Origin: a virus
DNA length: 64,000 nucleotides
Virus record (IMG/VR): IMGVR_UViG_3300031957_002643
Coordinates: 124,001-188,000 of that record
Reading direction: 5' to 3' (one strand)
The position numbers and the translations under genes are program-made. Positions 1 through 7,356 of the stretch are shown piece after piece. The notes beneath the pieces are model-generated. The model was not told where the DNA came from and made no database searches. It saw only the letters and a program-made list of their open reading frames with translations. Numbering within the stretch: position 1 is the first letter of the stretch; each line of letters opens with the position of its first letter.

Positions 1-741
1 TTGAAATCTGATTTTTCCAGTTACCAAAAATTGAGTAATGGATTCTGTCATCAACTCATCCACAACAGCCAGATTATTGTTTCTCGCACTTCCAAATGTG
101 AAGAAGGCATTATAGAAATTGGCAATTTCAGGAGGTTGTCTAAAAACGCCATCATCGGCAGCAAAGCCGGTTGGGGCGCTCCATAGATTATATCCATACA
201 TCTCGGAAATAATTTTTTCCATCTCTCCAAATACTTTTTTGGTGAAGACGTGCCACACATAATCAAATTCCAACCCTTTTCGCGGGTAGTTAATGATTTC
301 ATGTGCAAACCGATGCATGAAACTCCAAGGTGTCATTTTGCCCTTGATCATAACGATGACGCCCTCATCATTTAAAACCTCAACATCCAAACCACTAAGA
401 ATAAGAACAATAGACCCTTTTCGCTTATTGGTAGCTATGAGTTTCTTTAAAGATTCGGGATGTTCGTCTCGGGTATATTTTGTCAAATCCCGATTGATGA
501 CAAAATAATCAATATCAACTGGTAGTCGGTCTAGGACCTTTTTAACACGTTCCAATAGATCGGAATTCAAAATGATGTCTTTTTGCTCATCATTCCAATC
601 CGATCCAGTTTTGTGTATAATCTTTTTGTGGCCCAGCAGTCCGAAGAAACGTGGTTTCTTGTAGACGAGTTCAAACGTGTCCGAATCCCAATCGTCACCT
701 TTGATCACCTGTCCAGCTTCTATCAAATCTTGAATTTTCAT
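1..741 (-). CDS. Tagged virion-type protein, C-terminus cut by the window edge
   Basis: An open frame of 247 codons begins at an ATG at 741 and runs off the window start without a stop. It opens with MKIQDLIEAG, which carries the (L/I)-x-E tag shared by about twenty proteins here. Its second half matches the C-terminal part of the protein at 26666-27958: both have MTPW followed by HRF-x-H, then a FGSAR/FKSAR-type segment and an ELxxQ/ESxTQ, TG segment. The two are therefore paralogues of an unnamed phage family. A late promoter AATAAATA lies 5 nt before the ATG, so the late mRNA would be almost leaderless and has no Shine-Dalgarno site. Function unknown; I infer a head-packaged protein. Confidence 0.75.
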   Translation of the reverse strand, partial: MKIQDLIEAGQVIKGDDWDSDTFELVYKKPRFFGLLGHKKIIHKTGSDWNDEQKDIILNSDLLERVKKVLDRLPVDIDYFVINRDLTKYTRDEHPESLKKLIATNKRKGSIVLILSGLDVEVLNDEGVIVMIKGKMTPWSFMHRFAHEIINYPRKGLEFDYVWHVFTKKVFGEMEKIISEMYGYNLWSAPTGFAADDGVFRQPPEIANFYNAFFTFGSARNNNLAVVDELMTESITQFLVTGKIRFQ

Positions 742-746
742 GAAGA

Positions 747-754
747 TATTTATT
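747..754 (-). promoter_or_regulatory. T4-type late promoter, 5 nt from the start codon
   Basis: AATAAATA on the minus strand, separated from the ATG at 741 by five bases. T4 late promoters consist of a -10-like TATAAATA box only. Confidence 0.6.
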
Positions 755-856
755 GGAAGTATGGCGTTAGATGATCTTTTGCTTCACGAGCGTCATCCCT
801 ACTCGTTGATCGGTCTATCATTAGAGTTGATAGGGTTAAGGACGCCATACTTCCAA
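753..856. repeat. 15-bp perfect inverted repeat upstream of the first gene
   Basis: Arms at 753-767 and 842-856 (TTGGAAGTATGGCGT and its complement) are separated by 74 bases. The proximal arm abuts the late promoter of the minus-strand gene. A read-through transcript would form a long hairpin; its role is unknown. Confidence 0.7.
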
Positions 857-871
857 AGGTTAATATAACGC

Positions 872-990
872 AAAAACGCGAAAGGGCAACCCGTTAGGAC
901 TGCCCTTTCGAGGTCCGTTCTGTTGCTAAGTGGACAAATCTCCGATCAAGCTGCATGAGCTAGATCAAGGCTTTCATTATCGTTGCCAGT
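872..990 (-). ncRNA. Candidate small RNA of about 118 nt with its own terminator
   Basis: On the minus strand a TATAAATA late promoter (997-1004) is followed by about 80 nt without a credible ORF. A 10-bp stem (arms 879-888 and 901-910, CGAAAGGGCA) follows, with CGTTTTTG after it, which is a typical Rho-independent terminator. This arrangement suggests a short late transcript. No known RNA family was recognised. Confidence 0.45.
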
Positions 991-996
991 TGATAG

Positions 997-1004
997 TATT
1001 TATA
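997..1004 (-). promoter_or_regulatory. T4-type late promoter (minus)
   Basis: Exact TATAAATA on the minus strand, directed at the candidate small RNA at 872-990. Confidence 0.5.
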
Positions 1005-1029
1005 TGACACCATAATTCTTATGTCAACC

Positions 1030-1037
1030 TATAAATA
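1030..1037 (+). promoter_or_regulatory. T4-type late promoter (plus)
   Basis: Exact TATAAATA 24 nt before the ATG at 1062, with a GAAGG ribosome site in between. Confidence 0.6.
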
Positions 1038-1061
1038 AAGGAAAATGTGAAGGTATTTTTC

Positions 1062-1871
1062 ATGGCTGATCCACTACGCTTAAAACTGAATGAGATTCTA
1101 ACCGAGTCTGAAGAACTTATGGAACGTCTTGATGTTGCAACGACTGTTCAAAAGATGGGTCCAAAGATTGAAGAGCGTCTTAAGAAAGACAATACTGCAA
1201 ACGGTATCACCGTGGAACAATTCGTCGAACGTGTTATCCAAGTTGATCCCACCCCAAATCAAAAATACGGCATGTGGATCATTCGTGCATATCTAACTGG
1301 TGGAATTCAACGCTACGAAGACCTTTATAAAGTCACTGAACCTCTTGGTATCTTCCATAAGTTCAAAGCAAAAATGGAAATCAAGGACATCAATCAGGTC
1401 AAAAAGCTCATCGATCTAATCCAAATGACCGAACCGTTCAAGGATCAACAAACTGGACGCGAAGGAAAGAAGGGCGAAAAGGACGAACTTATTAACAAAG
1501 GAGAAGCAAAAGTGTTGTATGATGATAAGCGTTTCTCTGTAGTTGTTCCGAAGACCAAAGAAGCTGCATGTCATTTTGGCAAGAACACTCAGTGGTGTAC
1601 CGCTGCAACATCTAGCGACAACATGTTTGACCATTATGCTAAAAATGGTGACCTGTACATCATTCTTGACAAGCCGAACAATCGCCGCTGGCAGTTCTCG
1701 TTTGCCGACCAGCAATTCATGGACGAGCGCGATGAACCGATCAAATTGTACAATTTCTTCAAAGAACATGGAGAACTACTGAAAATTCCAGAGTTCTCCA
1801 CGCACTTCAGTTTCTATACGCATGCTGATGGGGAAGAAGGCTACAAGCTGATTATTCCGCTGAAGTCCTAA
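1062..1871 (+). CDS. Tagged phage protein with NTQWCTA motif
   Basis: 269 residues. The ATG at 1062 is preferred over an upstream GTG at 1047 because GAAGG precedes it at suitable spacing. The N-terminus MADPLRLKLNEILTE resembles that of the protein at 26666 (MSDPIKLKLKAILE) and ends in L-T-E, the form of a T4 prohead-protease site. The conserved centre (about residues 170-225) reads GKNTQWCTAA, then NMFDHY, then YIILDK, then RWQF and QFMDERD. This is an unnamed phage family. The protein at 27959-29992 has a comparable block (GHCGN, ILSFR, PHLTF, KGKGN). The single conserved Cys in WCTA could be catalytic, but that is a guess. Confidence 0.85.
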   Translation: MADPLRLKLNEILTESEELMERLDVATTVQKMGPKIEERLKKDNTANGITVEQFVERVIQVDPTPNQKYGMWIIRAYLTGGIQRYEDLYKVTEPLGIFHKFKAKMEIKDINQVKKLIDLIQMTEPFKDQQTGREGKKGEKDELINKGEAKVLYDDKRFSVVVPKTKEAACHFGKNTQWCTAATSSDNMFDHYAKNGDLYIILDKPNNRRWQFSFADQQFMDERDEPIKLYNFFKEHGELLKIPEFSTHFSFYTHADGEEGYKLIIPLKS

Positions 1872-2158
1872 TTCACCGTATCAAACACCGTAGGATCACC
1901 CCACGTGGCCCCATTCGGACGCTGTTGATAAACAAGTCGCATTATGCCCTTGCCATCAGCCGGAAGTTTACGTGAAATTTGATAAACATCACATCCCTTA
2001 TTGTCGCCCGTGAAAACAAGTCCCGGTTCTCGACAGGATGTCAGCACGCGGACCCATGATAGTTGCACATCCACCATTTCATGAATCACATCATAACGAC
2101 GAGTGCTTCCGTTGTTCACGTATTTGCACTTCTTCTGAATTTCGGCAATATCCAACAT
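1868..2158 (-). CDS. Hypothetical protein, 96 aa
   Basis: Downstream partner of the gene at 2163-2708, four bases away, with AAGGA before its ATG. Its last bases overlap the convergent gene at 1062-1871 by 4 nt. It has four cysteines but no clear metal-binding spacing. Function not recognised; probably part of the early operon read from the promoter at 2736-2764. Confidence 0.75.
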   Translation of the reverse strand: MLDIAEIQKKCKYVNNGSTRRYDVIHEMVDVQLSWVRVLTSCREPGLVFTGDNKGCDVYQISRKLPADGKGIMRLVYQQRPNGATWGDPTVFDTVN

Positions 2159-2162
2159 TGTA

Positions 2163-2708
2163 TTAGTCCTTATTTTTGGGGAATTTCCGATTGATCACCG
2201 TGAGCGCTTCCGGGCAATTCCGTTCCAAAGATGTTTCCACGCTGGCATAAAAGGCCTTCATGAAATTCGAAATGTATTGAATGATCGCTGCCTTGTCGCA
2301 TCCATTTGGAATGAGGAAATCATCCCCGTTTTCAGTCAAATGCACATACTTGAACATGTGCATGAACGGATCAGCGTCCAGTACATCACGGAGGCATTCA
2401 TGTTCAATTTGATATCGAACAGCACACGCTTGAATCTCACGCTGACGCGGAGTTCGAGGAAAGCTGATGATTTTGCCAGATTGGTGATTCGGAAATGACC
2501 CGCTCTCTTTCAGGTCATTCATACCTGTCAGAACCATTTCGGTTTGCTTCGCGTCCATGCGAGCCATATTCAACAGTTGAACCAGCCACTTCGTATCATC
2601 ATCAAGGTCACAATAGCGGTCCATGGTATAGTGATTGTACCGAATACAATCACGATTGTGTTCACCGTTGGTATTTTTACAGTGAGGGCACTGATCTTCA
2701 TACGACAT
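2163..2708 (-). CDS. Early hypothetical protein with N-terminal zinc-finger-like motif
   Basis: 181 residues. The N-terminus has CPHC followed about a dozen residues later by a further Cys (HNRDC), compatible with a small zinc-binding knuckle. The rest is helical and charged. The leader GTTCAACGGGAGAGAACATTATG-type sequence is almost identical to the leaders of the genes starting at 24211 and 25834. These three early operons are therefore likely to be controlled together. Function unknown. Confidence 0.8.
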   Translation of the reverse strand: MSYEDQCPHCKNTNGEHNRDCIRYNHYTMDRYCDLDDDTKWLVQLLNMARMDAKQTEMVLTGMNDLKESGSFPNHQSGKIISFPRTPRQREIQACAVRYQIEHECLRDVLDADPFMHMFKYVHLTENGDDFLIPNGCDKAAIIQYISNFMKAFYASVETSLERNCPEALTVINRKFPKNKD

Positions 2709-2735
2709 AATGTTCTCTCCCGTTGAACAATAACT

Positions 2736-2764
2736 GTTATATACGGAAGAAATACAGTTGTCAA
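2736..2764 (-). promoter_or_regulatory. Early sigma70-type promoter of the 2708 operon
   Basis: TTGACA (2759-2764), 17 nt, TATAAC (2736-2741) on the minus strand. The spacer and leader are shared with the promoters at 24239 and 25862. Confidence 0.8.
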
Positions 2765-2914
2765 TCTAAATTAATGACTGCCGATACCAGTCAGTTACTA
2801 CTCGCTGCTTATCAGCATGACCGCAACCAAGGTGCTGCTCGGGTCCAAGGAACGAATTCCTCTTGATCTTTAACGACCATGGGACATATGCATGGTCAGG
2901 GATATTTATATGAC

Positions 2915-2955
2915 AAAGCCCCAAGGCTTTCGCCAAGGGGCTTTTTCTGTTTCGA
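2915..2955 (-). terminator. Hairpin terminator behind the tmRNA
   Basis: AAAGCCCC...GGGGCTTT stem closing on a GAAA tetraloop, at the end of the tmRNA transcript. The plus strand has the better T tract, so it may work in both directions. Confidence 0.6.
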
Positions 2956-2956
2956 G

Positions 2957-3236
2957 GGTTGTCAGACCCCAAGTGGCTTACGCAGCGATGCGAGCCTCAA
3001 CGGCAAAATCATTATCATTTGCAGTTATTTAAGTTGTGCCTATAACGGGCCACACCCGGCAATCTCAACTTCGCTAATACACACCCATCGATCCTATTTC
3101 GCCCCCATCAGCAGCACATACTGTCGCCATGTTCGCTACGCCGGTCATGACCAAACCTTAAAGTATGTGCTGTTGGTGGAGGCGTCGGGTACTGCCCCCG
3201 AGTCTGGTCTGCTGTTCGCTCCGCATCATCAATTAC
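2957..3236 (-). ncRNA. ssrA: Circularly permuted two-piece tmRNA
   Basis: Read on the minus strand, the acceptor piece comes first, ending CGCCTCC-A-CCA (3184-3174). A spacer follows, closed by an 11-bp inverted repeat (CAGCACATACT/AGTATGTGCTG). Then comes the coding piece starting GGGGGCG at 3106. GGGGGCG pairs with CGCCTCC and gives the G3-U70 alanine identity pair. After CTTAAATAACT the resume codon GCA opens the tag ANDNDFAVEARIAA with a TAA stop (3022-2978). GGTCTG near the end pairs with CAGACC in the acceptor piece. This order is the permuted alphaproteobacterial ssrA form. It has its own sigma70 promoter and terminator. It would rescue stalled ribosomes with a phage-specified degradation tag. 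Confidence 0.9.
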
Positions 3237-3243
3237 AAATATA

Positions 3244-3272
3244 CTTATAAGGGTTACCGATTCAAATGTCAA
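3244..3272 (-). promoter_or_regulatory. Sigma70-type promoter of the tmRNA
   Basis: TTGACA (3267-3272), 17 nt, TATAAG (3244-3249), minus strand. Predicted start near 3237, just upstream of the acceptor piece. Confidence 0.8.
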
Positions 3273-3553
3273 CCGGTTTTTTGCTTATTGTCAGAATTTC
3301 TTCCAATATGGTATCCATCACAAAATAAGCACTTGTAGTTGCTGTAATAGTAGCCGTACTTTTTCTGCATTTTTTGTGCAGCCTTAGTGGCAGATTTCTT
3401 GCTTCCATAGGCAATCTTTGGCTGACCATTCGCATTTTCATGAGAGCGCCTACTACGAAGGCCTCGCATGTGACCTTTGCGCAGATTTCTCAAAAAGCGA
3501 GTTAAGGGGCCTTGGTCCAAAACAACCAGCCAGAGGTTTCTAAGTTTAATCAT
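3269..3553 (-). CDS. Basic protein with C-terminal CxxC-HIG motif
   Basis: 94 residues from the ATG at 3553. A longer frame exists upstream but crosses a hairpin and a promoter-like region and looks non-coding. The protein is strongly basic (RSRRS, KKSATKAAQKMQKK) and ends in YKCLFCDGYHIG. This CxxC...HIG pattern recurs in small phage and bacterial proteins and suggests a one-knuckle zinc site. Probably nucleic-acid binding; function unknown. Confidence 0.7.
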   Translation of the reverse strand: MIKLRNLWLVVLDQGPLTRFLRNLRKGHMRGLRSRRSHENANGQPKIAYGSKKSATKAAQKMQKKYGYYYSNYKCLFCDGYHIGRNSDNKQKTG

Positions 3554-3577
3554 GTGTCTACTTACTGCATTAGTATA

Positions 3578-3615
3578 ATACCAAAACAACAAAGCCCCCA
3601 TTGGGGGCTTTGTCA
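3578..3615. terminator. GC-rich hairpin upstream of the CxxC gene
   Basis: ACAAAGCCCCCATTGGGGGCTTTGT: a perfect 11-bp stem, symmetric on both strands, between the 3553 and 4034 genes. It probably ends the tagged operon at 3693-6163. Confidence 0.65.
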
Positions 3616-3692
3616 TTGACACAGCACATGTGTGCCGTGGCAGAGCGGTCATTTTACATTTAATAGATAAATGTGCGGATGTCAACCCGATA

Positions 3693-4034
3693 TCAAAATA
3701 AATCTGGTTCTTCGTAGTCGTTTGGCACAAATACATATTCAATGCCAGAGTGAACTAGATAATAGACCCGGTAGCCATGAAGCCTACTGGTGGCATATTT
3801 CACATGCCAATCATCTTTCATTTCAAATTCAAACCGAGAATAACCCAAATCTTTTTCGATTTCTTCATAATTGTCTAAGCCCACGAATTGAATAAATTGT
3901 TCTCGTGAAATTTCATCAGACATATCTATCATGTCTGATAGACCACCATCGCTATCAACATCATGATGATTCCAGTTCACACAGTTGCTATAATATTGAA
4001 ATCGGTGTTCATTCAAAAGAATTGAGAGTTTCAT
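3693..4034 (-). CDS. Tagged small acidic protein
   Basis: 113 residues beginning MKLSILLNEH, with the (L/I)-x-E tag ending at residue 9. The ATG overlaps the TGA of the upstream 2H phosphoesterase gene (TGATG), so the two are translationally coupled. The body has an FVGLDNYEE, KDLGYS, FEFEMKDDWH region and several Tyr/Asp residues. No family recognised. I infer a head-packaged protein from the tag and the operon. Confidence 0.75.
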   Translation of the reverse strand: MKLSILLNEHRFQYYSNCVNWNHHDVDSDGGLSDMIDMSDEISREQFIQFVGLDNYEEIEKDLGYSRFEFEMKDDWHVKYATSRLHGYRVYYLVHSGIEYVFVPNDYEEPDLF

Positions 4035-4630
4035 CAAACAACTCCACCAAGATAGATGGTTGATTCTTTTTGATTGCCATCAGAATAGAACAGCGTCGAA
4101 CCGTTCAAGGCGAAATCACCAAGATTTAATTCGTCGTATTTGAAATTGAGAAGGTTTGCGATCTCTTTACCCTTGCCTTTCTTGACATAAGCAATAGTAA
4201 TATGAGCACGATAGTCTTTGAACTGGCTTTCTTGACAATCGAAATGATCCTCGATGAGTTTTTTGATTTTCGCAAGTTGTGACGTGTCTTCGTCGCTGAT
4301 TTCCAAATGAACACAATCGGCCTCGCCCTCCATCACGTTTTCGAAAAATCCAATTTCCTTAATAGCCGAAGCGCCCGTGTTTACTACAGGCTGATCGCCA
4401 AGAAGGTCTTGCATTTTCATAGGATCATATTCATTGATCCCGTATCTGACGGTGATGTGATGGAAATGCTCAACTGGCATTCCACGATCATTGTAAAGAT
4501 CGTCACTATCGATAAGTTTTGCCAGCTTTAATGCTTCTGGACATTCAACTAATAGCATAACAATACCGCTTCTTGGTGGCGATTTATTTTCTTCTAGCAG
4601 AATAGAGTTCAAAAGCTTAGCACTTACCAT
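4034..4630 (-). CDS. Tagged 2H phosphoesterase
   Basis: 198 residues. After an N-terminal tag (KLLNSILLE) the protein shows the two H-x-T signatures of 2H phosphoesterases: HHITVRYG (about residue 56) and HITIAYV (about residue 142). They are spaced as in the LigT/2',5'-RNA ligase fold. Known members open 2',3'-cyclic phosphates or cleave 2',5'- and cyclic oligonucleotides. The phage anti-CBASS protein Acb1 belongs to this superfamily. With the tag, the protein could be injected with the DNA and destroy a defence messenger early; that role is inference. It overlaps both neighbours by a few bases. Confidence 0.85.
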   Translation of the reverse strand: MVSAKLLNSILLEENKSPPRSGIVMLLVECPEALKLAKLIDSDDLYNDRGMPVEHFHHITVRYGINEYDPMKMQDLLGDQPVVNTGASAIKEIGFFENVMEGEADCVHLEISDEDTSQLAKIKKLIEDHFDCQESQFKDYRAHITIAYVKKGKGKEIANLLNFKYDELNLGDFALNGSTLFYSDGNQKESTIYLGGVV

Positions 4631-5670
4631 TCGAATTTTAGTTTTACTGAATCGTCCACAAGTTCAAGTTCCACATCAGCACAATTACATTTGGTCTGAA
4701 GGTCTTTAATAATACTGCTTTTAAGAGCGGTCGTGTTTTTCACACGAATTGCTACATAGCGTTCTGCTTCGTTAATATCAAGATCAACAGAATGAATAGA
4801 TGGTTTGTGTACATCGAAGCCCGGTTTCATGACTGGTGATAGACCAAGCTCGTTCGTCATGACATTCAATAAGAATGATGCGCGAGCCTTATAATCATCA
4901 CCTTCTTCAAACACTTCATTCAGGTGGCGTTCGATTTTATATTTTTCAGCAAAAGATGGAACTTTCGGTGCAAGAGCTTCCTTGAGTTCAACAGCACTTT
5001 TAATCAAAATTCCGCCAGCATTTTCATCCTTACGGTCACCAACGAAAACCTGACCATCCTTGATCGTGAACTCATAGATACCCTTCTTAAGTGATCTTCC
5101 AGTATGCTCTTTGAGAACATTGTGTGTCGCTCTATAAAGAATGCTTTCGGATATTGCTTTAGATTCTTCTTCACGAGCTTTCTTACGATCTGCCATGTTC
5201 TTCATCAACTCATGAACGCTTTCCTGTCCAACTAGCGTTTGAACTGAAATATCATCCTCTGGGAAATCACGTGGGCTTTCACCCATTGCCTGCTTTAGAA
5301 GAGCTTCATCATCTGCCTTCTTGCTGGTTGTGACTTGTGGGATTTTGCCATCTTCAGAAACAAAGAAATACTTCACAGGAATATGTGTGGTTTGGTTCAA
5401 TTCCATTTTGATTTGTTCATACATTCCTCGTGGCATTTGTCCGATGGTTGCTTCAACGGTGTAAAGCGTACCGAACGATAAGGACGGGAATTGCGGTGGT
5501 GCAGATTGGAATGGTTTGGGAGCTTTCGCTTCAATATCACGCAAGTCATACTTTTGGAGAGCCATTTCGATCTTCTCCATATAGTCTTCTTTGAAGATAT
5601 CGTAATATGAGAGGATGGTAATTTTGTACTCATCTTCTGTTAGGGCGAAATATTCATGAATCGTTTTCAT
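4624..5670 (-). CDS. Tagged protein downstream of the small terminase
   Basis: 348 residues from MKTIHEYFALTEDE, chosen over an upstream ATG because this start overlaps the end of the terminase gene in the usual way. MKTIHEYFALTE resembles the T4 internal-protein leader (MKTYQEFIAEA) and contains L-T-E. A proline-rich linker follows (about residues 50-70), then a charged central region and an alpha/beta C-terminus with a CNC segment. In T4 the gene after 16 is the large terminase, but this protein is not one. Function unknown; a head-internal or structural role is likely. Confidence 0.7.
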   Translation of the reverse strand: MKTIHEYFALTEDEYKITILSYYDIFKEDYMEKIEMALQKYDLRDIEAKAPKPFQSAPPQFPSLSFGTLYTVEATIGQMPRGMYEQIKMELNQTTHIPVKYFFVSEDGKIPQVTTSKKADDEALLKQAMGESPRDFPEDDISVQTLVGQESVHELMKNMADRKKAREEESKAISESILYRATHNVLKEHTGRSLKKGIYEFTIKDGQVFVGDRKDENAGGILIKSAVELKEALAPKVPSFAEKYKIERHLNEVFEEGDDYKARASFLLNVMTNELGLSPVMKPGFDVHKPSIHSVDLDINEAERYVAIRVKNTTALKSSIIKDLQTKCNCADVELELVDDSVKLKFEW

Positions 5671-6163
5671 TGTTATCCTCTGCATCGATAATGTTGTTTT
5701 GCTCTTCGAGCATTTTTAGAACTTCTTCGCGGGTTCCGTAAAAATTGTTTTGCTGTGCATTCACTATTGAATTCGGGGCACCAGTCTTCACTTTATCAAG
5801 ATTGTGCTGTTTGCTTTTATGAGCAGCATCTTGTTTCATCTTGATTGCATCTAATGCAATCTTGTAGTATTGTCCGCCAACTTCATACATTCTTGCTTGG
5901 GAACGTGGCTCATAATCTCTAGCCAATTCTGCAATGTGTTTGGCGTTTGACATTGTATGTTTGATAATGTCATCTGTTTTTTCATGACCATCATCAATGA
6001 TTGCATCTTCTTTGCTATCATCAATCGGTTGGATTTCCTGTTCAGCAGGAAGGAAGTCATTAGTAGTAGACACGACATCTTGGCCATCGATAGAGTATTC
6101 TTCGACGGACAAATTAGGCTCTGCCATGCCAAGGCTTTCTGCGATCTTCTTCATATCACTCAT
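5654..6163 (-). CDS. 16: Small terminase subunit, T4 gp16-like
   Basis: 169 residues, close to the 164 of T4 gp16. The acidic N-terminal region is followed by a long helix (about 75-125: SNAKHIAELA, PRSQARMYEVGG, YYKIALDAIK). The C-terminal block has APNSIVNAQQNNFYGTREEVLKML, counterpart of the gp16 region with QMNIQNATVFMGS. It would form the ring that recognises DNA and regulates the packaging motor. The start chosen is the ATG at 6163, which overlaps a TATAAATA box. If that box is used, translation would start at the inner ATG (MKKIAESLG) on a leaderless RNA. The large subunit is not in this window. Confidence 0.75.
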   Translation of the reverse strand: MSDMKKIAESLGMAEPNLSVEEYSIDGQDVVSTTNDFLPAEQEIQPIDDSKEDAIIDDGHEKTDDIIKHTMSNAKHIAELARDYEPRSQARMYEVGGQYYKIALDAIKMKQDAAHKSKQHNLDKVKTGAPNSIVNAQQNNFYGTREEVLKMLEEQNNIIDAEDNNENDS

Positions 6164-6170
6164 ATTTATA
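6163..6170 (-). promoter_or_regulatory. Late promoter overlapping the terminase start
   Basis: Exact TATAAATA whose last A is the A of the ATG at 6163. A divergent late box lies 9 bp away. Confidence 0.5.
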
Positions 6171-6178
6171 GTCCAAGC

Positions 6179-6186
6179 AATAAATA
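6179..6186 (+). promoter_or_regulatory. Late promoter of the lipoprotein/protease pair
   Basis: AATAAATA, divergent to the terminase late box, 17 nt before the ATG at 6204. Confidence 0.55.
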
Positions 6187-6203
6187 TAGCGTAGGAGGAA
6201 TTG

Positions 6204-6377
6204 ATGAAATTCATTCCAGTAATAATTCTTTCCCTATTCATTGCCGGATGTGCAACGGATAGAGGAATGATGCCAAGGGGCACAGAGGCGGGACCAACGC
6301 CATATGGATATATTGAAATGTGCGAAGACCCAGAAAGACGGTCTGAGATACATTGTCCAGAAGAGAACGATCAATGA
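6204..6377 (+). CDS. Small lipoprotein
   Basis: 57 residues behind a strong ribosome site (GTAGGAGG). The N-terminus MKFIPVIILSLFIAGCATD is a lipoprotein signal with lipobox IAGC, so the mature protein would be acylated and membrane-anchored. The remaining 40 residues are polar and proline-rich with two further cysteines. Its stop overlaps the start of the protease gene (ATGA). The size and lipobox fit an outer-membrane spanin-like subunit, but the neighbour is a protease rather than an inner spanin, so this stays open. Confidence 0.8.
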   Translation: MKFIPVIILSLFIAGCATDRGMMPRGTEAGPTPYGYIEMCEDPERRSEIHCPEENDQ

Positions 6378-6775
6378 GTACCAAAGAAATTTGTGATGCT
6401 GTCAAAAAGGCAGTAGACAAGGCTATTATATGGATGGCCGATGAACACACCGTTAACCAAATCGAGCACTGGCAATCCCATGCTCACAGAATTATGGAAG
6501 ACGAAAACTATCACACCGCAGATGATTGTGATGGGTTTGCACTAACTAGTGCTGAACTTTTATTTGAACGCGGAATTGATAGAGCACTAATTCGAATTGT
6601 ATATTGCGAAACATCGGAAGGTGGTCATCTGGTATGTGCCGTAGATGATCCAGACGAAGATACGACATGGGTTTTAGACAACAATGAAACCCGTGTAGTC
6701 AAATGGGGTAGTGTAAATTACAGATGGATCAGTTACATGTCGTATGACAATTTGGGTAACTGGATATCATTTTGA
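6374..6775 (+). CDS. Transglutaminase-like cysteine protease (BTLCP family)
   Basis: 133 residues. The family triad is visible: Cys in DDCDGFALTSAELL (about residue 49), His in GGHLVCAV (about 86) and Asp in WVLDNN (about 103). Bacterial transglutaminase-like cysteine proteinases are mostly found in Alphaproteobacteria, often with a signal peptide; this one has none visible. It is translationally coupled to the lipoprotein gene and shares its late promoter. A role in lysis or in processing a cell-surface protein is plausible but unproven. Confidence 0.8.
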   Translation: MSTKEICDAVKKAVDKAIIWMADEHTVNQIEHWQSHAHRIMEDENYHTADDCDGFALTSAELLFERGIDRALIRIVYCETSEGGHLVCAVDDPDEDTTWVLDNNETRVVKWGSVNYRWISYMSYDNLGNWISF

Positions 6776-7354
6776 TTTAACTTTAGATGTTCTAGATGCT
6801 GTTGGCGTCTTCTTCGCTTTTGAGGAAGGCGCTTTTGTTTTTGATTTCAATGCCGACTTTGGCTTTTTGGTTGCAGCCTTGGGCTTTTTGATGCCCTTCT
6901 TCTTAGGCTTTCGAACAGTTGGTGGTGCTGAGTTTTCAAACAAAGAACTTTCTGTCAGCGTCATGAACTTGATTCCACGACGACTACACCAAGCAGCAGC
7001 AGCCAACCATTTCGCTTTATTCACCATCAAACTTAAGGTGTCATACTGATTTTTGGCTTTTTCCTCTAATGCCTCTTTTTCCGGCTTGATTTCAATCAGT
7101 CTTGTCTCAACTGCACCCTTTGCATTTCTAAATTTAATAATAAAATCAGGAATATAGATTGATTGGGTTCCTTTGACTGGATTTCTATACGGAATTTCAA
7201 CAGGTTCAGAAGCCCATTCCAGCACGTCTTCATTTAAGTCACAATACTGTGCAAATCGGACTTCCCAGCTTGATCGAAGAACGATGGGATACGATCCTCT
7301 ATATTTCTTTGGATTTCTAGGCGTATAATTTACTGGCTTAGGTCTCTTGGCCAT
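6767..7354 (-). CDS. 4: Head completion nuclease, T4 gp4-like
   Basis: 195 residues. The N-terminal 110 residues follow T4 gp4: RSSWEVRFAQYCDLNEDVLEW, EIPYRNP, IYIPDFIIKF and LIEIKPEKE. The PDF...EIK pattern is that of a TnsA/PD-(D/E)xK nuclease core. gp4 trims or seals DNA ends after packaging and completes the head. The C-terminal 60 residues are an extra histone H1-like tail rich in Lys, Ala, Pro and Ser, which probably binds DNA. It converges on the protease gene with a 9-nt overlap. Confidence 0.85.
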   Translation of the reverse strand: MAKRPKPVNYTPRNPKKYRGSYPIVLRSSWEVRFAQYCDLNEDVLEWASEPVEIPYRNPVKGTQSIYIPDFIIKFRNAKGAVETRLIEIKPEKEALEEKAKNQYDTLSLMVNKAKWLAAAAWCSRRGIKFMTLTESSLFENSAPPTVRKPKKKGIKKPKAATKKPKSALKSKTKAPSSKAKKTPTASRTSKVKSK

Positions 7355-7356
7355 GA

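Noticed and set aside
2766-2972. 68-codon minus-strand frame
   Set aside because: It overlaps the tmRNA terminator and the early promoter region; no ribosome site.
2879-3250. 123-codon plus-strand frame
   Set aside because: It is antisense to the tmRNA gene and has no ribosome site.
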